The translations under genes and the position numbers were made by a program. This document shows positions 48,007 to 59,313 of a DNA stretch of 64,000 nt, piece by piece. How positions within the stretch are numbered: the first letter of the stretch is position 1; the number at the start of each line of letters is the position of its first letter. This stretch comes from Phymorhynchus buccinoides (taxonomy: Eukaryota; Mollusca; Gastropoda; Neogastropoda; Raphitomidae). The stretch lies in assembly GCA_017654935.2 (NCBI GenBank), contig CM065690.1, positions 372,443-436,442 of the forward strand. Direction: 5' to 3'. Below the pieces are notes generated by a model, which saw nothing but the letters and a program-made list of their open reading frames with translations, searched no databases and was not told the origin of the DNA.

Positions 48007-48660
48007 TGTGGATCATGTTGGTTGATTTGTTTTGTTGGGTTGTGTGGCCTCAGGACTGTGTGGCCTCACTGGTGGACCAGCCATGCTGCGCCCTGTGGAT
48101 CATGTTGGTTGATTTGTTTTGTTGGGTTGTGTGGCCTCAGGACTGTGTGGCCTCACTGGTGGACCAGCCATGCTGCGCCCTGTGGATCATGTTGGTTGAT
48201 TTGTTTTGTTGGACTGTGTGGCCTCAGGACAAGATGACCTCACTGGTGGACCAGCCATGCTGCGCCCTGTGGATCATGTTGGTTGATTTGTTTTGTGTGG
48301 CCTCAGGACTGTGTGGCCTCACTGGTGGACCAGCCATGCTGCGCCCTGTGGATCATGTTGGTTGATTTGTTTTGTTGGGTTGTGTGGCCTCAGGACTGTG
48401 TGGCCTCACTGGTGGACCAGCCATGCTACACCCTGTGGATCATGTTGGTTGATTTGTTTTGTTGGGTTGTGTGGCCTCAGGACTGTGTGGCCTCACTGGT
48501 GGACCAGCCATGCTGCGCCCTGTGGATCATGTTGGTTGATTTGTTTTGTTGGGTTGTGTGGCCTCAGGACTGTGTGGCCTCACTGGTGGACCAGCCATGC
48601 TGCGCCCTGTGGATCATGTTGGTTGATTTGTTTTGTTGGGTTGTGTGGCCTCAGGACAAG
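48007..48660 (+). repeat. Array of COPB1 exon 1 5'-end copies
   Basis: Seven tandem units of ~85 bp. Each has gtggcctcaggactgtgtgg, then ctcactggtggaccagccat (the first coding bases of exon 1), then gtggatcatgttggttgatt of the preceding spacer. Only the unit near 48230 keeps an ATG at the equivalent of the start codon. The others have gtg there. The frames through the array read DCVASLVDQPCCALW and are not independent genes. Confidence 0.94.
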
Positions 48661-48754
48661 ATGGCCTCACTGGTGGACCAGCCATGCTACACCCTGATCA
48701 ACACGCCCTCCGACAGCGAACCGCCATCGGAAATGCAGCTCAGACAGGACCTGG
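48661..48754 (+). CDS. COPB1: COPB1 (beta-COP) exon 1, start codon
   Basis: ATG at 48661 stands in a good context (aagATGG). The 94-bp coding exon encodes 31 residues (MASLVDQPCYTLINTPSDSE to QLRQDL) plus one base. CYTLIN.P.DSEPPSE is the conserved beta-COP N-terminus. The donor is gtcagt at 48755. The leftover G plus AG from exon 2 make the codon for E, giving DLEKGD as in other animals. A possible acceptor tcag eight bases or so before the ATG suggests a preceding non-coding exon. It is flanked by tandem copies of its start (upstream) and of its end (downstream). Reading past the donor gives an immediate stop (GGT CAG TGA). Confidence 0.95.
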
Positions 48755-48990
48755 GTCAGTGATTATAAGATATTATAAAGTATATATCCAATGTCTTCAT
48801 CATTACACGTTCTGATCAATACGACCTCTGACAGCGAATCGCCATCAGAAATGCAGCTCAGACAGGATCTAGGTCAGTAATTATAAGATATTATAAAGTA
48901 TATCAAATGTCTTCATCATTACACTGATCAACACACCCTCTGACAGCGAATCGCCATCGGAAATGCAGCTCAGACAGGACCTAGGTTACA
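48755..48990 (+). repeat. Copies of COPB1 exon 1 3' end
   Basis: Two further copies of the last ~60 bp of exon 1 (each beginning ctgatcaa and encoding SDSESPSEMQLRQDL) lie at about 48810-48873 and 48923-48984. The first is followed by a copy of the donor and of the intron start (attataagatattataaagt). The second ends in ggttacag where the donor is lost. Confidence 0.94.
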
Positions 48991-49215
48991 GTTAGTGACT
49001 ACAGCTTAATACTTTTAAGTCGACACATGCTTAAGTCGACTTTTGCGTAAGTCGACGGATTTATCATTTCCCAGCCAAAAGTGCTCTTTAAAAGACTTTG
49101 ATAACAACGGATATCTCGACAACATATAACTCTACATTCGTTTATATCAACGAGATCTTTTCTAAACGTCAAACGGATAAGTCGACTTCCTGACTTCCTG
49201 ACTTTTGTTTTTTTC
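48991..49215. mobile_element. Pogo/Tigger-like terminus, right arm
   Basis: Begins tacagcttaatacttttaag and has several gtcgac-centred subunits. Inverted relative to the end at 53584-53885. Could be one end of a ~4.9-kb TA-flanked element whose interior is filled with LINE fragments and minisatellites. Confidence 0.4.
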
Positions 49216-50029
49216 CCCTGACTTCCTGACTTAAGTCACACTAGTCTTGTTCTATTTTGATCTGTCTCTTTTTGTATGTGTGCACGTGTATGTGTGTGTG
49301 TGCGCGCATACATGTGTGTGTGTGTGTGTGTGTGTGCCTGTGTGTGACGTTGGTTTTTGTCATTATGCTGACAGTTTCCTTGTCGCGTGACGTCAACAGT
49401 TTCCGGTGGGAGAAAATAAGGACGTTCGCCTACCGTAAAATACCGAGTTTAAGCCCCCACCCCCACCATCCTTTGCACGGTTTGAGGCCCCAAAAAGGGG
49501 GGTGGGCTTATACACGGTATTTGCCCTTGTGGTCGAAACAAAATTGTAAAAGGAAAGATACACAGCCTGTAACATCCCCAATGCCCGGTGAATCCATTCT
49601 GGACATCTAAAAACGCATTTGACTTTTTTTGTTAAAGACCCCCAGATCTGAAGAAATTTCTTTTCAGAAATGTTTTGTGATTACTGAGATACATTGTTTT
49701 GCATAAACCACATCACGCAGTTTCCATTGGGTATCCACACATCGAGCATCACAGACCGAAGGGGGGCTTTTACAAGGTATTTCACCCTTTGTATAGTGTT
49801 TGCCTCCAAATGCGGTGCATCACGCTTCGCCTAATTACACTTCGCCTAACAACATCTCGCCTAATGACATCTCACCTAATTACACTTGGCCTAATCATTA
49901 TCGAGTGTTTATCATATGTAACACTTCGCCTAAAATTTCCAACAAGGTCTTACTGTTAGCCCTTAATACAAATCGATGAAAGTATACAAATATCAGCACA
50001 TTGATCAAAACAATGGTACATCACTATAT
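49216..50029. other. Mixed spacer with GT repeat, right arm
   Basis: Contains a GT tract at 49275-49345, short cttcgcctaattaca repeats near 49825-49890, and no gene. Confidence 0.45.
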
Positions 50030-50173
50030 GAAGGCTAAGAGAGAGAAAGAGAGAGAGACCGTCACAGAGAGAGAGAGAGAGAAACCGTCACAGAGAGAAA
50101 GAGAGAGAAACCGTCACAGAGAGAGAGAGAGAGAAACCGTCACAGAGAGAGAGAGAGAGAGAAACCGTCACAG

Positions 50174-50221
<48 letters not shown>

Positions 50222-50335
50222 AACCGTCACAGAGAGAGAGAGAGAGAAACCGTCACAGAGAGAGAGAGAGAGAGAAACCGTCACAGAGAGAAAGAGAGAG
50301 AAACCGTCACAGAGAGAGAGAGAGAGAGAGAGAGA
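50030..50335. repeat. GA-rich minisatellite, right arm
   Basis: About ten units of gaaaccgtcacagagagag with variable GA runs. It abuts the LINE tail and may be an expansion of it. Confidence 0.93.
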
Positions 50336-51229
50336 AAACGAAAACAAAATTTTATTTAACCAGGGAACATGAGATAAGCAAGTTACATGCTTTTTTCCAC
50401 CCAGCCCTGGGGGAAAATAAAGTAAATCAAACAAGAAAGCTAAATAATATATGTACATGCAGAAATGAGAAGAAAAGGGAGGGAGGATGGGGGGAAGAGG
50501 CACAGAGGGGGATAAGGATGGGGACATTTTGGAATTTAAAGTACAGGAAAAAAACAAAAAAAGTCACATCATGCAAACATAAAATCAGCAAAGGATAACA
50601 CTCCTCATCATTATCATTATCAGTAATAGTATGATAGTAATAAACAAATCAAGTTATATCATACAAAAGTATCAAACAATTATGTTATCACATATTATAT
50701 CAAAATCAGCAATCATAGATATATCATTGAAGTAACTTAATATTTATCCACATCTTCTGATGAAGGCATTGTATACCCAATAATAGAATGGTTATCTGGA
50801 TACAGTTGACATGTTTTCTTTTAATCTCTGAAATAGAATATTTTGATACGCGTTTTTGAAGGAAGTAATGCTGCTTTTCTGCTTAAGATTAGTTGTTAAG
50901 GAATTCCAAAGAGTACCACCTGAGTATGTTAAGCTTGTTTTGAAAAGATCAGTTCTAGGTTTTGGAATAACAATATTGTTAGTATATCTAGATTGGTTGA
51001 TTGGAAACTTTTTAATTAATGTTGGAGGTGCAAAACCATTGATTATTCTAAACATCATGACAGCTTTGTTGTATTGAAGTTTGTCTGTAAGAGGTAACAA
51101 TTGTATTGTGATATAGGAGGACTGCTTTAAGGGCTCGCTTATGAACAAGAGAGAGAGAGAGACTGTCAGGCTGATTAGGCGAGTTGTGCTAATCATTTTT
51201 AGGCGGAATGTTACGCTTGGGTTTTTCAT
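50336..51229 (-). mobile_element. 5'-truncated LINE with C-terminal ORF, right arm
   Basis: On the - strand, a 145-codon frame encodes the ORF2 C-terminus: KQSSYITIQLLPLTDKLQ, NKAVMMFRIINGFAPPTLI, RTDLFKTSLTYSGGTLWNSL, KSSITSFKNAYQ. This order is the usual ending of LINE ORF2 proteins. A 3' UTR and a tail ending aataaaattttgttttc lie at 50336-50800. No endonuclease or RT core is present. Confidence 0.82.
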
Positions 51230-51479
51230 GACATCCAGAAGTTACTGCCGGCACGGAAGGTCGAGATCAAAGGATTAGGCGAAGTGTAATTAGGCGAAGT
51301 GTAATTAGGCGAAGTGAGGCACACCCTCCAAATGTGGGGTGGGCCTATACTACTAGATGGGCTAATACTCTGTATATTACCGTACGTACTTAAGAGATCT
51401 TTTCTTTTAGACACTGATTTTACCGTACGTACTTAAGAGAGATCTTTTCTTTTAGACACTGAGTTTTGAATAGAAAAAT
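51230..51479. other. Spacer with short direct repeats
   Basis: Includes two copies of taccgtacgtacttaagaga (51378 and 51421 area) and aggcgaagtgtaatt repeats. No gene. Confidence 0.5.
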
Positions 51480-52055
51480 AGATATTATTCCTGAGGTTGA
51501 AAAGAATCCCTCAAGGAAAAGGAAATGAATTGTGGATGAGTTCAATATTGCACATAGCACAGAGTCCACCATAGTAAAATAGATGTTATTCCTGAGGTTG
51601 AAAAGAATCCCTCAAGGAAAAGGAAATGAATTGTGGATGAGTTCAATATTGCACATAGCACAGAGTCCACCATAGTGAAATAGATGTTATTCCTGAGGTT
51701 GAAAAGAATCCCTCAAGGAAAAGGAAATGAATTGTGGATGAGTTCAATATTGCACATAGCACAGAGTCCACCATAGTGAAATAGATGTTATTCCTGAGGT
51801 TGAAAAGAATCCCTCAAGGAAAAGGAAATGAATTGTGGATGAGTTCAATATTGCACATAGCACAGAGTCCACCATAGTGAAATAGATGTTATTCCTGAGG
51901 TTGAAAAGAATCCCTCAAGGAAAAGGAAATGAATTGTGGATGAGTTCAATATTGCACATAGCACAGAGTCCACCATAGTGAAATAGATGTTATTCCTGAG
52001 GTTGAAAAGAATCCCTCAAGGAAAAGGAAATGAATTGTGGATGAGTTCAATATCA
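51480..52055. repeat. 101-bp minisatellite, right arm
   Basis: Nearly six near-identical 101-bp units with gaattgtggatgagttcaat. Mirror of 36916-37495. Confidence 0.95.
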
Positions 52056-52400
52056 ATGTCAAGCATTTAAGATGAAAGGTTTAGACATGAAATAGGTATC
52101 AGTAATTCAATATCCTCTATGCACCTTAGCTTAGAAAAAACCACCACATAGCTTATTTTACGACAGCAGTGCAAAAGTTGAAAAAGTGTAGTTGATACAA
52201 TAAAATCACGTACTCAAGGTCAAAGGTCAAGGTCAACAAGGCATACTGAGGGGCACATCAGTGTCATTAAAATAGTAGCACACAAGTTTGAAGTGATCCT
52301 ATGACATGGTTCTTAAGATAATTGCCAGAAAAAGGACACAAGGACACAAAAGATCGTGATATCCCTCTCCGCAGAGTGGCTGGGGGCTAATAAATACTAA
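52056..52400. repeat. Dispersed repeat, right arm
   Basis: Reverse complement of 36586-36915, with aaggtcaaggtcaacaaggc and the end ggctgggggctaata. No coding capacity. Confidence 0.5.
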
Positions 52401-53105
52401 AATAGGATAAAGTTCACATAGTTTGAATCATTTCAGCAAATTATACTATTTTTCTTACAAACAAAAGCATTAGATACGAAATAATTACGGTAAGTGCATG
52501 TTTTTACAGTTCTCTAGAGTCCTTTGGCGGACATTTTGAATATTACGTCATAACTCAAAATGCCCAACATTTACAACTTGGCTTCCAACGGATTTGGATT
52601 CAGCACCCTCAAATCATTTAGATCGACATAAAAACCTAATATATATCAAAACAAGATCAAATTTAATTTCACCTGGACTATTAGCAAAAACTAATGGCTT
52701 TTCAATATTACTGAAATAAGTCGTGATTTATTTGAAAAACTGAAGTGACAAAATTATTTGATGGCTTGAAATAAAGCCGTATGAAAAATTCTGAAGCAAT
52801 TTGACTTGAAATGACCCAACAAATCAGTTTTTTGCTTCTCCTGTGAAGTGACGTCTTTCGAATTACATCTGTATTGCATGCGGGCGGCGATATAATAATA
52901 TTTCACATATAGCATAAAGAATGGGAAATAAAAAATACACAAACACCCAAAGACGGTCAGACAGACACAGAATTACACACATATACGCGCGCGAGCGCGC
53001 ACACACTCACGTACATTCACATGCGGACACACACTCACACATATGTGCTCACCAAGCGCAGACGTTCACTCTCAGACATGCACACACCAAGTCATGAAGG
53101 AAGGG
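52401..53105. other. Unassigned AT-rich sequence with CA tract, right arm
   Basis: A CA-rich tract lies at 52965-53085. No gene. Confidence 0.4.
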
Positions 53106-53512
53106 ATTAGTAGTTATTTAGGAAACGGATGAGTTTTGAGATGGCGTTTGAATGTGGGCAGAGAGGATGAGTATCTGAGAGAGCGAGGCAACTGATTCCA
53201 AGTAACAGAAGCTTGATAGGAGAAAGAGCGTTGACCATAGGTTTTAGTGCGGACAGTGGGGATACAATAGAGACGGGTGTCAGATGAGGAACGCAGAGCT
53301 CGAGACGGTGTGTAGAGATGTAGCAGATCAGTGAGGTATTCAGGACAGGAAGACTCGACAGATTTGTAGCAGAGAGAGGCAATCTTGTAGGATATTCTTT
53401 GCTGAACAGGGAGCCAGTGGAGAGAACAGAGCAATGGAGTTATATGGTCATATTTAGAAGAGCGGAAGATGAGACGGGCAGCACGTATACATGTACACAC
53501 ACACTCACACAC
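53106..53512 (-). mobile_element. LINE C-terminal fragment, right arm
   Basis: A 132-codon - strand frame reads RLIFRSSKYDHITPLLCSLH, then WLPVQQRISYKIASLCYKS, CPEYLTDLLHLYTPSRALRS, TYGQRSFSYQASVTWNQLPR. This is the standard CR1/L2-type ORF2 C-terminus. A parallel frame overlaps but has no homology. Only this end of the element is present. Confidence 0.85.
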
Positions 53513-53583
53513 CTACCTACCTACCTACCTACCTACCCCCTACACACACACTCGCACGCACGCACGAACACACACACACGAAG
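53513..53583. repeat. CTAC and CA microsatellite
   Basis: Short tract of ctac and ca repeats between the LINE fragment and the pogo-like end. Confidence 0.85.
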
Positions 53584-53885
53584 AGTATAAGTCGACATTA
53601 TCTTCTGAAAGTGTCTGTGAAGTCGAGATATCCGACTGACGGATAAGTCGACATTTTTTTCTGAAAACGTCTATAAACTCGAGATATCCGACTGACGGAT
53701 AAGTCGACATTTTTTTTCTGAAAACGTCTATAAAGTCGAGATATCCGACATACCAGTCGACATTTTTTCCTAAAAACGTCTGTGAAGTCGAGATATCCGA
53801 CTGACGGATAAGTCGACTGACGCATAACTCGACATAAAATCCATTGCCGCTGGCACGTCGACTTAAGCATATTCGACTGTATAAG
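53584..53885. mobile_element. Pogo/Tigger-like terminus with gtcgac subrepeats, right arm
   Basis: About four ~57-60 bp subunits containing gtcgacattttt and gtcgagatatccgactgacg. It ends cttaagcatattcgactgta beside a TA. Mirror of 34906-35270. Confidence 0.5.
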
Positions 53886-54025
53886 ATAGATACACAGATC
53901 TGACTGCAGAGTATATATTTCATTTCTTCTTTGTTGCACTTTTGTGTTCTTCTCTCACACCAACCCTCTCTTTTTTCTTGAAAACATTCTCTCATTCCTA
54001 ACCCACTTTCTCTCTGTTCTTGCAG

Positions 54026-54894
54026 AGAAGGGAAAAGCTCAAACAAAGATCAAAGCACTGAAAGGGATCCAGATTTGGCTTGACAGGAAGAAGACGGCAT
54101 GTCTGTCTCTTTATTCTCTCTATTTTCAGAGAACGGGGACACATGCACAGAGATTGGGGCACTGAAGAAGGTGATTCAGATGATGCTGAACAGGGAGAAG
54201 ATGGCATGTCTGTCTCTGTCTCTGTCTGTCTCTTTATTCTCTCTATTTTCAGAGAACGGGGACACATGCACAGAGATTGGGGCACTGAAGAAGGTGATTC
54301 AGATGATGCTGAACAGGGAGAAGATGGCATGTCTGTCTCTGTCTCTGTCTCTTTATTCTCTCTATTTTCAGAGAACGGGGACACATGCACAGAGATTGGG
54401 GCACTGAAGAAGGTGATTCAGATGATGCTGAACAGGGAGAAGATGGCATGTCTGTCTCTGTCTGTCTCTTTATTCTCTCTATTTTCAGAGAACGGGGACA
54501 CATGCACAGAGATTGGGGCACTGATGAAGGTGATTCAGATGATGCTGAACAGGGAGAAGATGGCATGTCTGTCTCTGTCTGTCTCTTTATTCTCTCTATT
54601 TTCAGAGAACGGGGACACATGCACAGAGATTGGGGCACTGAAGAAGGTGATTCAGATGATGCTGAACGGAGAGAAGATGACATGTCTGTACGTCCCTGTT
54701 TCTCTCTGTCTGTCTCTCCATTCCTCTTTATGTCTCTCTGTCTCTTTCACCCACATCTTTCTACTTTCAGAAAAAGGAGACACACGAACGAAGATCGAAG
54801 CTCTGAAGAAGGTGATCCAGATGATGCTGAACAGAGAGAAGATGACGTCTTTATGCCTGACACTGATGCTAAATGTCACACTCTCTACTTTCAG
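54026..54894 (+). repeat. Array of COPB1 exon 2 5'-end copies
   Basis: Seven tandem copies precede the real exon. Each has a polypyrimidine tract and acceptor (ctctctattttcag) followed by the first ~75 bp of exon 2. Exon-copy starts are at 54026, 54130, 54253, 54372, 54489, 54606 and 54771. The first copy is old (KAQTKIKALKG), the next five read [12 protein letters not shown], and the last one (KRRHTNED in the shifted frame, [11 protein letters not shown] in frame) is nearly identical to the exon. Each copy lacks a donor, so none can act as a complete alternative exon. Confidence 0.95.
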
Positions 54895-55124
54895 AGAAAG
54901 GAGACACACGAACGAAGATCGAAGCTCTGAAGAAGGTGATCCAGATGATGCTGAACGGAGAGAAGATGACGTCCCTGCTGATGACGGTCATTCGCTTCGT
55001 CATGCCGCTGCAGGAACACACCATCAAGAAGCTGCTGCTGGTCTTCTGGGAGGTGGTGCCTAAGTACCACCCTGACGGCAAGCTGATGCAGGAGATGATC
55101 CTGGTGTGTGACGCCTACAGGAAG
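54895..55124 (+). CDS. COPB1: COPB1 (beta-COP) exon 2
   Basis: A 230-bp exon with acceptor ctactttcag (ending 54894) and donor gtgaga at 55125. It supplies AG of the split E codon, then 76 codons from [20 protein letters not shown] through [20 protein letters not shown] to [10 protein letters not shown]. This is the first HEAT-repeat region of beta-COP, with the usual [17 protein letters not shown] core. Junction phases to exons 1 and 3 are correct. It is flanked by tandem copies of its start (54026-54894) and of its end (55125-56330). Reading past the donor gives AAG GTG AGA TAA, an immediate stop. Confidence 0.96.
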
Positions 55125-56330
55125 GTGAGATAATCATGGGATAATCATAATGCTGGGATAATGATGAAATATGGTGGTGCCTAAGTACCACCCTGACGGC
55201 AAGCTGATGCAGGAAATGATCCTGGTGTGTGACGCCTACAGGAAGGTGAGATAATCATGGGATAATGATGGGATAATGCTGGGATAATGATGAAATATGG
55301 TGGTGCCTAAGTACCACCCTGACGGCAAGCTGATGCAGGAAATGATCCTGGTGTGTGACGCCTACAGGAAGGTGAGATAATCATGGGATAATGCTGGGAT
55401 AATGATGAAATAAGGTGGTGCCTAAGTACCACCCTGACGGCAAGCTGATGCAGGAAATGATCCTGGTGTGTGACGCCTACAGGAAGGTGAGATAATCATG
55501 GGATAATCATGGGATAATGATGAAATATGGTGGTGCCTAAGTACCACCCTGACGGCAAGCTGATGCAGGAAATGATCCTGGTGTGTGACGCCTACAGGAA
55601 GGTGAGATAATGCTGGGATAATGCTGGGATAATGATGAAATAAGGTGGTGCCCAAGTACCACCCTGACGGCAAGCTGATGCAGGAGATGATCCTGGTGTG
55701 TGACGCCTACAGGAAGGTGAGATAATCATGGGATAATCATGGGATAATGATGAAATATGGTGGTGCCTAAGTACCACCCTGACGGCAAGCTGATGCAGGA
55801 GATGATCCTGGTGTGTGACGCCTACAGGAAGGTGAGATAATCATGGGATAATCATGGGATAATGATGAAATATGGTGGTGCCTAAGTACCACCCTGACGG
55901 CAAGCTGATGCAGGAAATGATCCTGGTGTGTGACGCCTACAGGAAGGTGAGATAATGCTGGGATAATGCTGGGATAATGATGAAATATGGTGGTGCCTAA
56001 GTACCACCCTGACGGCAAGCTGATGCAGGAAATGATCCTGGTGTGTGACGCCTACAGGAAGGTGAGATAATGCTGGGATAATGCTGGGATAATGATGAAA
56101 TATGGTGGTGCCTAAGTACCACCCTGATGGCAAGCTGATGCAGGAAATGATCCTGGTGTGTGACGCCTACAGGAAGGTGAGATAATCATGGGATAATGCT
56201 GGGATAATGATGAAATAAGGTGGTGCCTAAATACCACCCTGACGGCAAGCTGATGCAGGAAATGATCCTGGTGTGTGACGCCTACAGGAAGGTGAGATAA
56301 TCATGGGATAATGATGAGATAATCATGGGA
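55125..56330 (+). repeat. Array of COPB1 exon 2 3'-end copies
   Basis: Ten tandem copies of ~113-126 bp follow the exon. Each carries the last ~71 bp of exon 2 (starting gtggtgcctaagtaccaccc), the intact donor aggaaggtgag and about 40 bp of intron made of gataatcatgg and gataatgctgg pieces. Copies are almost identical (for example aggaaatgat for aggagatgat). Exon-like ends fall near 55245, 55371 and onward to about 56296. Confidence 0.96.
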
Positions 56331-56389
56331 TAACCATGGGATAATGATGTATTAAATGTGCTGATACTGATGCATTATAATATTATTCT

Positions 56390-56465
56390 TGAACTTTCAA
56401 CATCCCAATGAGTTTATCCCTGACCTCATGTTGATATTCTGGTGTAAACTGAAGGAACCAGATCA
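56390..56465 (+). repeat. Decayed copy of COPB1 exon 3 5' half
   Basis: Contains ttcaacatcccaatgagttt and gtgtaaactgaaggaaccag from exon 3, separated by a diverged middle. The acceptor is lost (ttgaac in place of cccaggac). It is an older copy, 4.5 kb upstream of the exon, and continues directly into the 22-bp satellite. Confidence 0.82.
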
Positions 56466-57170
56466 TCTGTGTGAGACTGTTATTTATATTGTGTGACTAT
56501 GTTATTTATATTGTGTGACTATGTTATTTATATTGTGTGACTATGTTATTTATATTGTGTGACTATGTTATTTATATTGTGTGACTGTATGTTATTTATA
56601 TTGTGTGACTATGTTATTTATTTTGTGTGACTGTATGTTATTTATATTGTGTGACTATGTTATTTATATTGTGTGACAACATGTTATTTATATTGTGTGA
56701 CTATGTTATTTATATTGTGTGACTATGTTATTTATATTGTGTGACAGTTATTTATATTGTGTGACTATGTTATTTATATTGTGTGACTATGTTATTTATA
56801 TTGTGTGACTATGTTATTTATATTGTGTGACTATGTTATTTATATTGTGTGACTATGTTATTTATATTGTGTGACTATGTTATTTATATTGTGTGACTAT
56901 GTTATTTATATTGTGTGACTATGTTATTTATATTGTGTGACTATGTTATTTATATTGTGTGACTATGTTATTTATATTGTGTGACTATGTTATTTATATT
57001 GTGTGACTATGTTATTTATATTGTGTGACTATGTTATTTATATTGTGTGACTATGTTATTTATATTGTGTGACTATGTTATTTATATTGTGTGACTATGT
57101 TATTTATATTGTGTGACTATGTTATTTATATTGTGTGACAGTTATTTATATTGTGTGACTATGTTATTTA
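56466..57170. repeat. 22-bp satellite, right arm
   Basis: About 32 units of tatgttatttatattgtgtg plus ac. The same motif is the intronic part of the exon-3 boundary units at 60764-60989, so this satellite appears to be an expansion of that intron segment. Confidence 0.95.
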
Positions 57171-57601
57171 TATGCACCATACTGGTAACACCTAGTAACG
57201 GTAACGGCAAGTACTGTGTAACGCTGAGTACAGCAAATTTGAAGCGATTCGGTTAAGAAACGGCGGAGTTATTATAAGGCCCCGTTTCCCGTTGGCGCTG
57301 CTCTGAGAGTGACGCGCTCTCCCGATTCTCTTCCAATTTGCTGCTAGGCTTTGCCCGGGCCATAGCAAGCCTGACAGCAAATTTGAATCAATTCGGTTAA
57401 GAAACGGCGGAGTTATGCGTGTGAAAAGGTGAAGCGGCGTATAGCGCGCGCGTTTCGCGCATTTGCGAAACCGCGCCAAATGACACGGCCGCACCCCGGT
57501 TGCCGTTGCCATCGCCGCGTTAGGGCTCACAGCAAATTTGAAGCGATTCGGTCGAAAAACGGCGGAGTTATAAGGCCCTTTTCGTGTTTCAGACACACAC
57601 A

Positions 57602-57697
<96 letters not shown>

Positions 57698-58169
57698 GGA
57701 GAGAGTTGGCTTTTTACTATATGACTAAACCAGTAAAGTCCCGATTTTTTAATAATACAGATACGTGTATTATGTAGTCTCATCCCGGTGTAATCGCCAC
57801 TGCCCCCCCCCCCCCAACCCCCCACCAACCCTCCCCCCCCCACACCACCCACCACCCCACCGGTTTGGCACAGGGATCGTCACCGTCCCCCGTCATCTAC
57901 CTTCCAAATTCGAAGAAGAAGTACCTAGCGAGACAGACAGACAGAAAGACAGACAAAGAGCAAAGAGGACAACTGCTGTTCCGGTTGGATGATGTGAACA
58001 TTTGTTTAACGTCCTCCGCCCCGCAGGCAGCAGAGACAGACAGACAGCCAGACAGACAGACAGAGAGAGAGAGAGACAGAGATTAACCGAGAAATGTAGG
58101 GGGGTTGGCACATCTTGACCTATACCAGAAAGTGTTTCATCATGATTTAAACTTTGACCGCGCGCACCG

Positions 58170-58200
<31 letters not shown>

Positions 58201-59268
58201 TATCCCCCTGCCTAACATCACTTTTTTTTCGACTCAGGCTATAGAGAGAGAGTTGTAGTTCTTCTTCTTTCTTCGTTATTCTTCTTCTTCGATCGTTCAG
58301 ACAGTTTCCTGTCAATTATGAGCGTAGATGCGTCATGCTGCTGTTATGCGCCTAAGTAAGCATAATTAGTCCCAGCATGTCTGACTGGCAGTGAAAGATC
58401 TTTCCTTTGACCTTCTTTGAGCCAGTCTCAAACACACGAAAGTGAAACTTTCGGTTTTACATTTCCAAGAAGAAGGCAGCATTTCACCTTCCAAGAAAAT
58501 GGATCACAAACGTGTAAGGTCTTTCATTTCAGGGGGGGTTTCACTTTGACCTCGCGCACGCAGAGAGAGAGAGAAGAGAGAGAGAGAGAGTACACTTCTT
58601 CTTCTTCTTCGTCTTCTAAGTTCTTGTTCTTCGGATCGTTCAGGCATGTTTCTGTCAATTACGAACGTAGATGCATCATGCTGCTGTTATGCGCCTAAGT
58701 AAGAATAATTAGGCCCAGCATGTCTGACTTCGGCTAGAGGAAATCTTTTTGAAAGTATTTCTTGAAAAAAGGCAGGAGAATTTCTGTCAATTACGAACGT
58801 AGATGCATCATGCTGCTGTTATGCACCTAAGTAAGAATAATTAGGCCCAGCATGTCTGACTTTGGCTAGAGGAAATCTTTTTGAAAGTATTTCTTGAAAA
58901 AAGGCAGGAGAATGGACCGGAAAGGCAGAACGATAGTAGATAACAGCATGCAAAGGGAAAAGGCAGAATCAAAGAGACTGACAGATTAGAGGTAGTTATA
59001 AGCACAGAACTTCCAGAAGGTGGGGGAACTATTTGTACGGAAGACATCCCCCCTACCTGTATCCACGGGGGGGGGGGGGGGGGGTGTGTACCACCCCTAT
59101 ATTCACTCTATGCGCTTAACAACAACAAAATTAAAAAGCAAGAAATTCAACAACAAAACAAATAATCGCTCACACACATGCTAATAGGCATACACATACA
59201 CACACCACCCCCACCCACGCAGGCACGCACATATACATATACACACACACACACACTCGCGCAACACA

Positions 59269-59313
<45 letters not shown>

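Noticed and set aside
54026..54894. Mutually exclusive alternative exons for COPB1 exon 2
   Set aside because: Each copy has an acceptor and only the first ~75 bp of the exon, with no donor, so none is a usable complete exon.
54080..55063. 327-codon + strand frame from 54080
   Set aside because: It runs through intron and exon copies in a frame different from the COPB1 reading frame for most of its length. The real coding part is 54895-55124 in its own frame.
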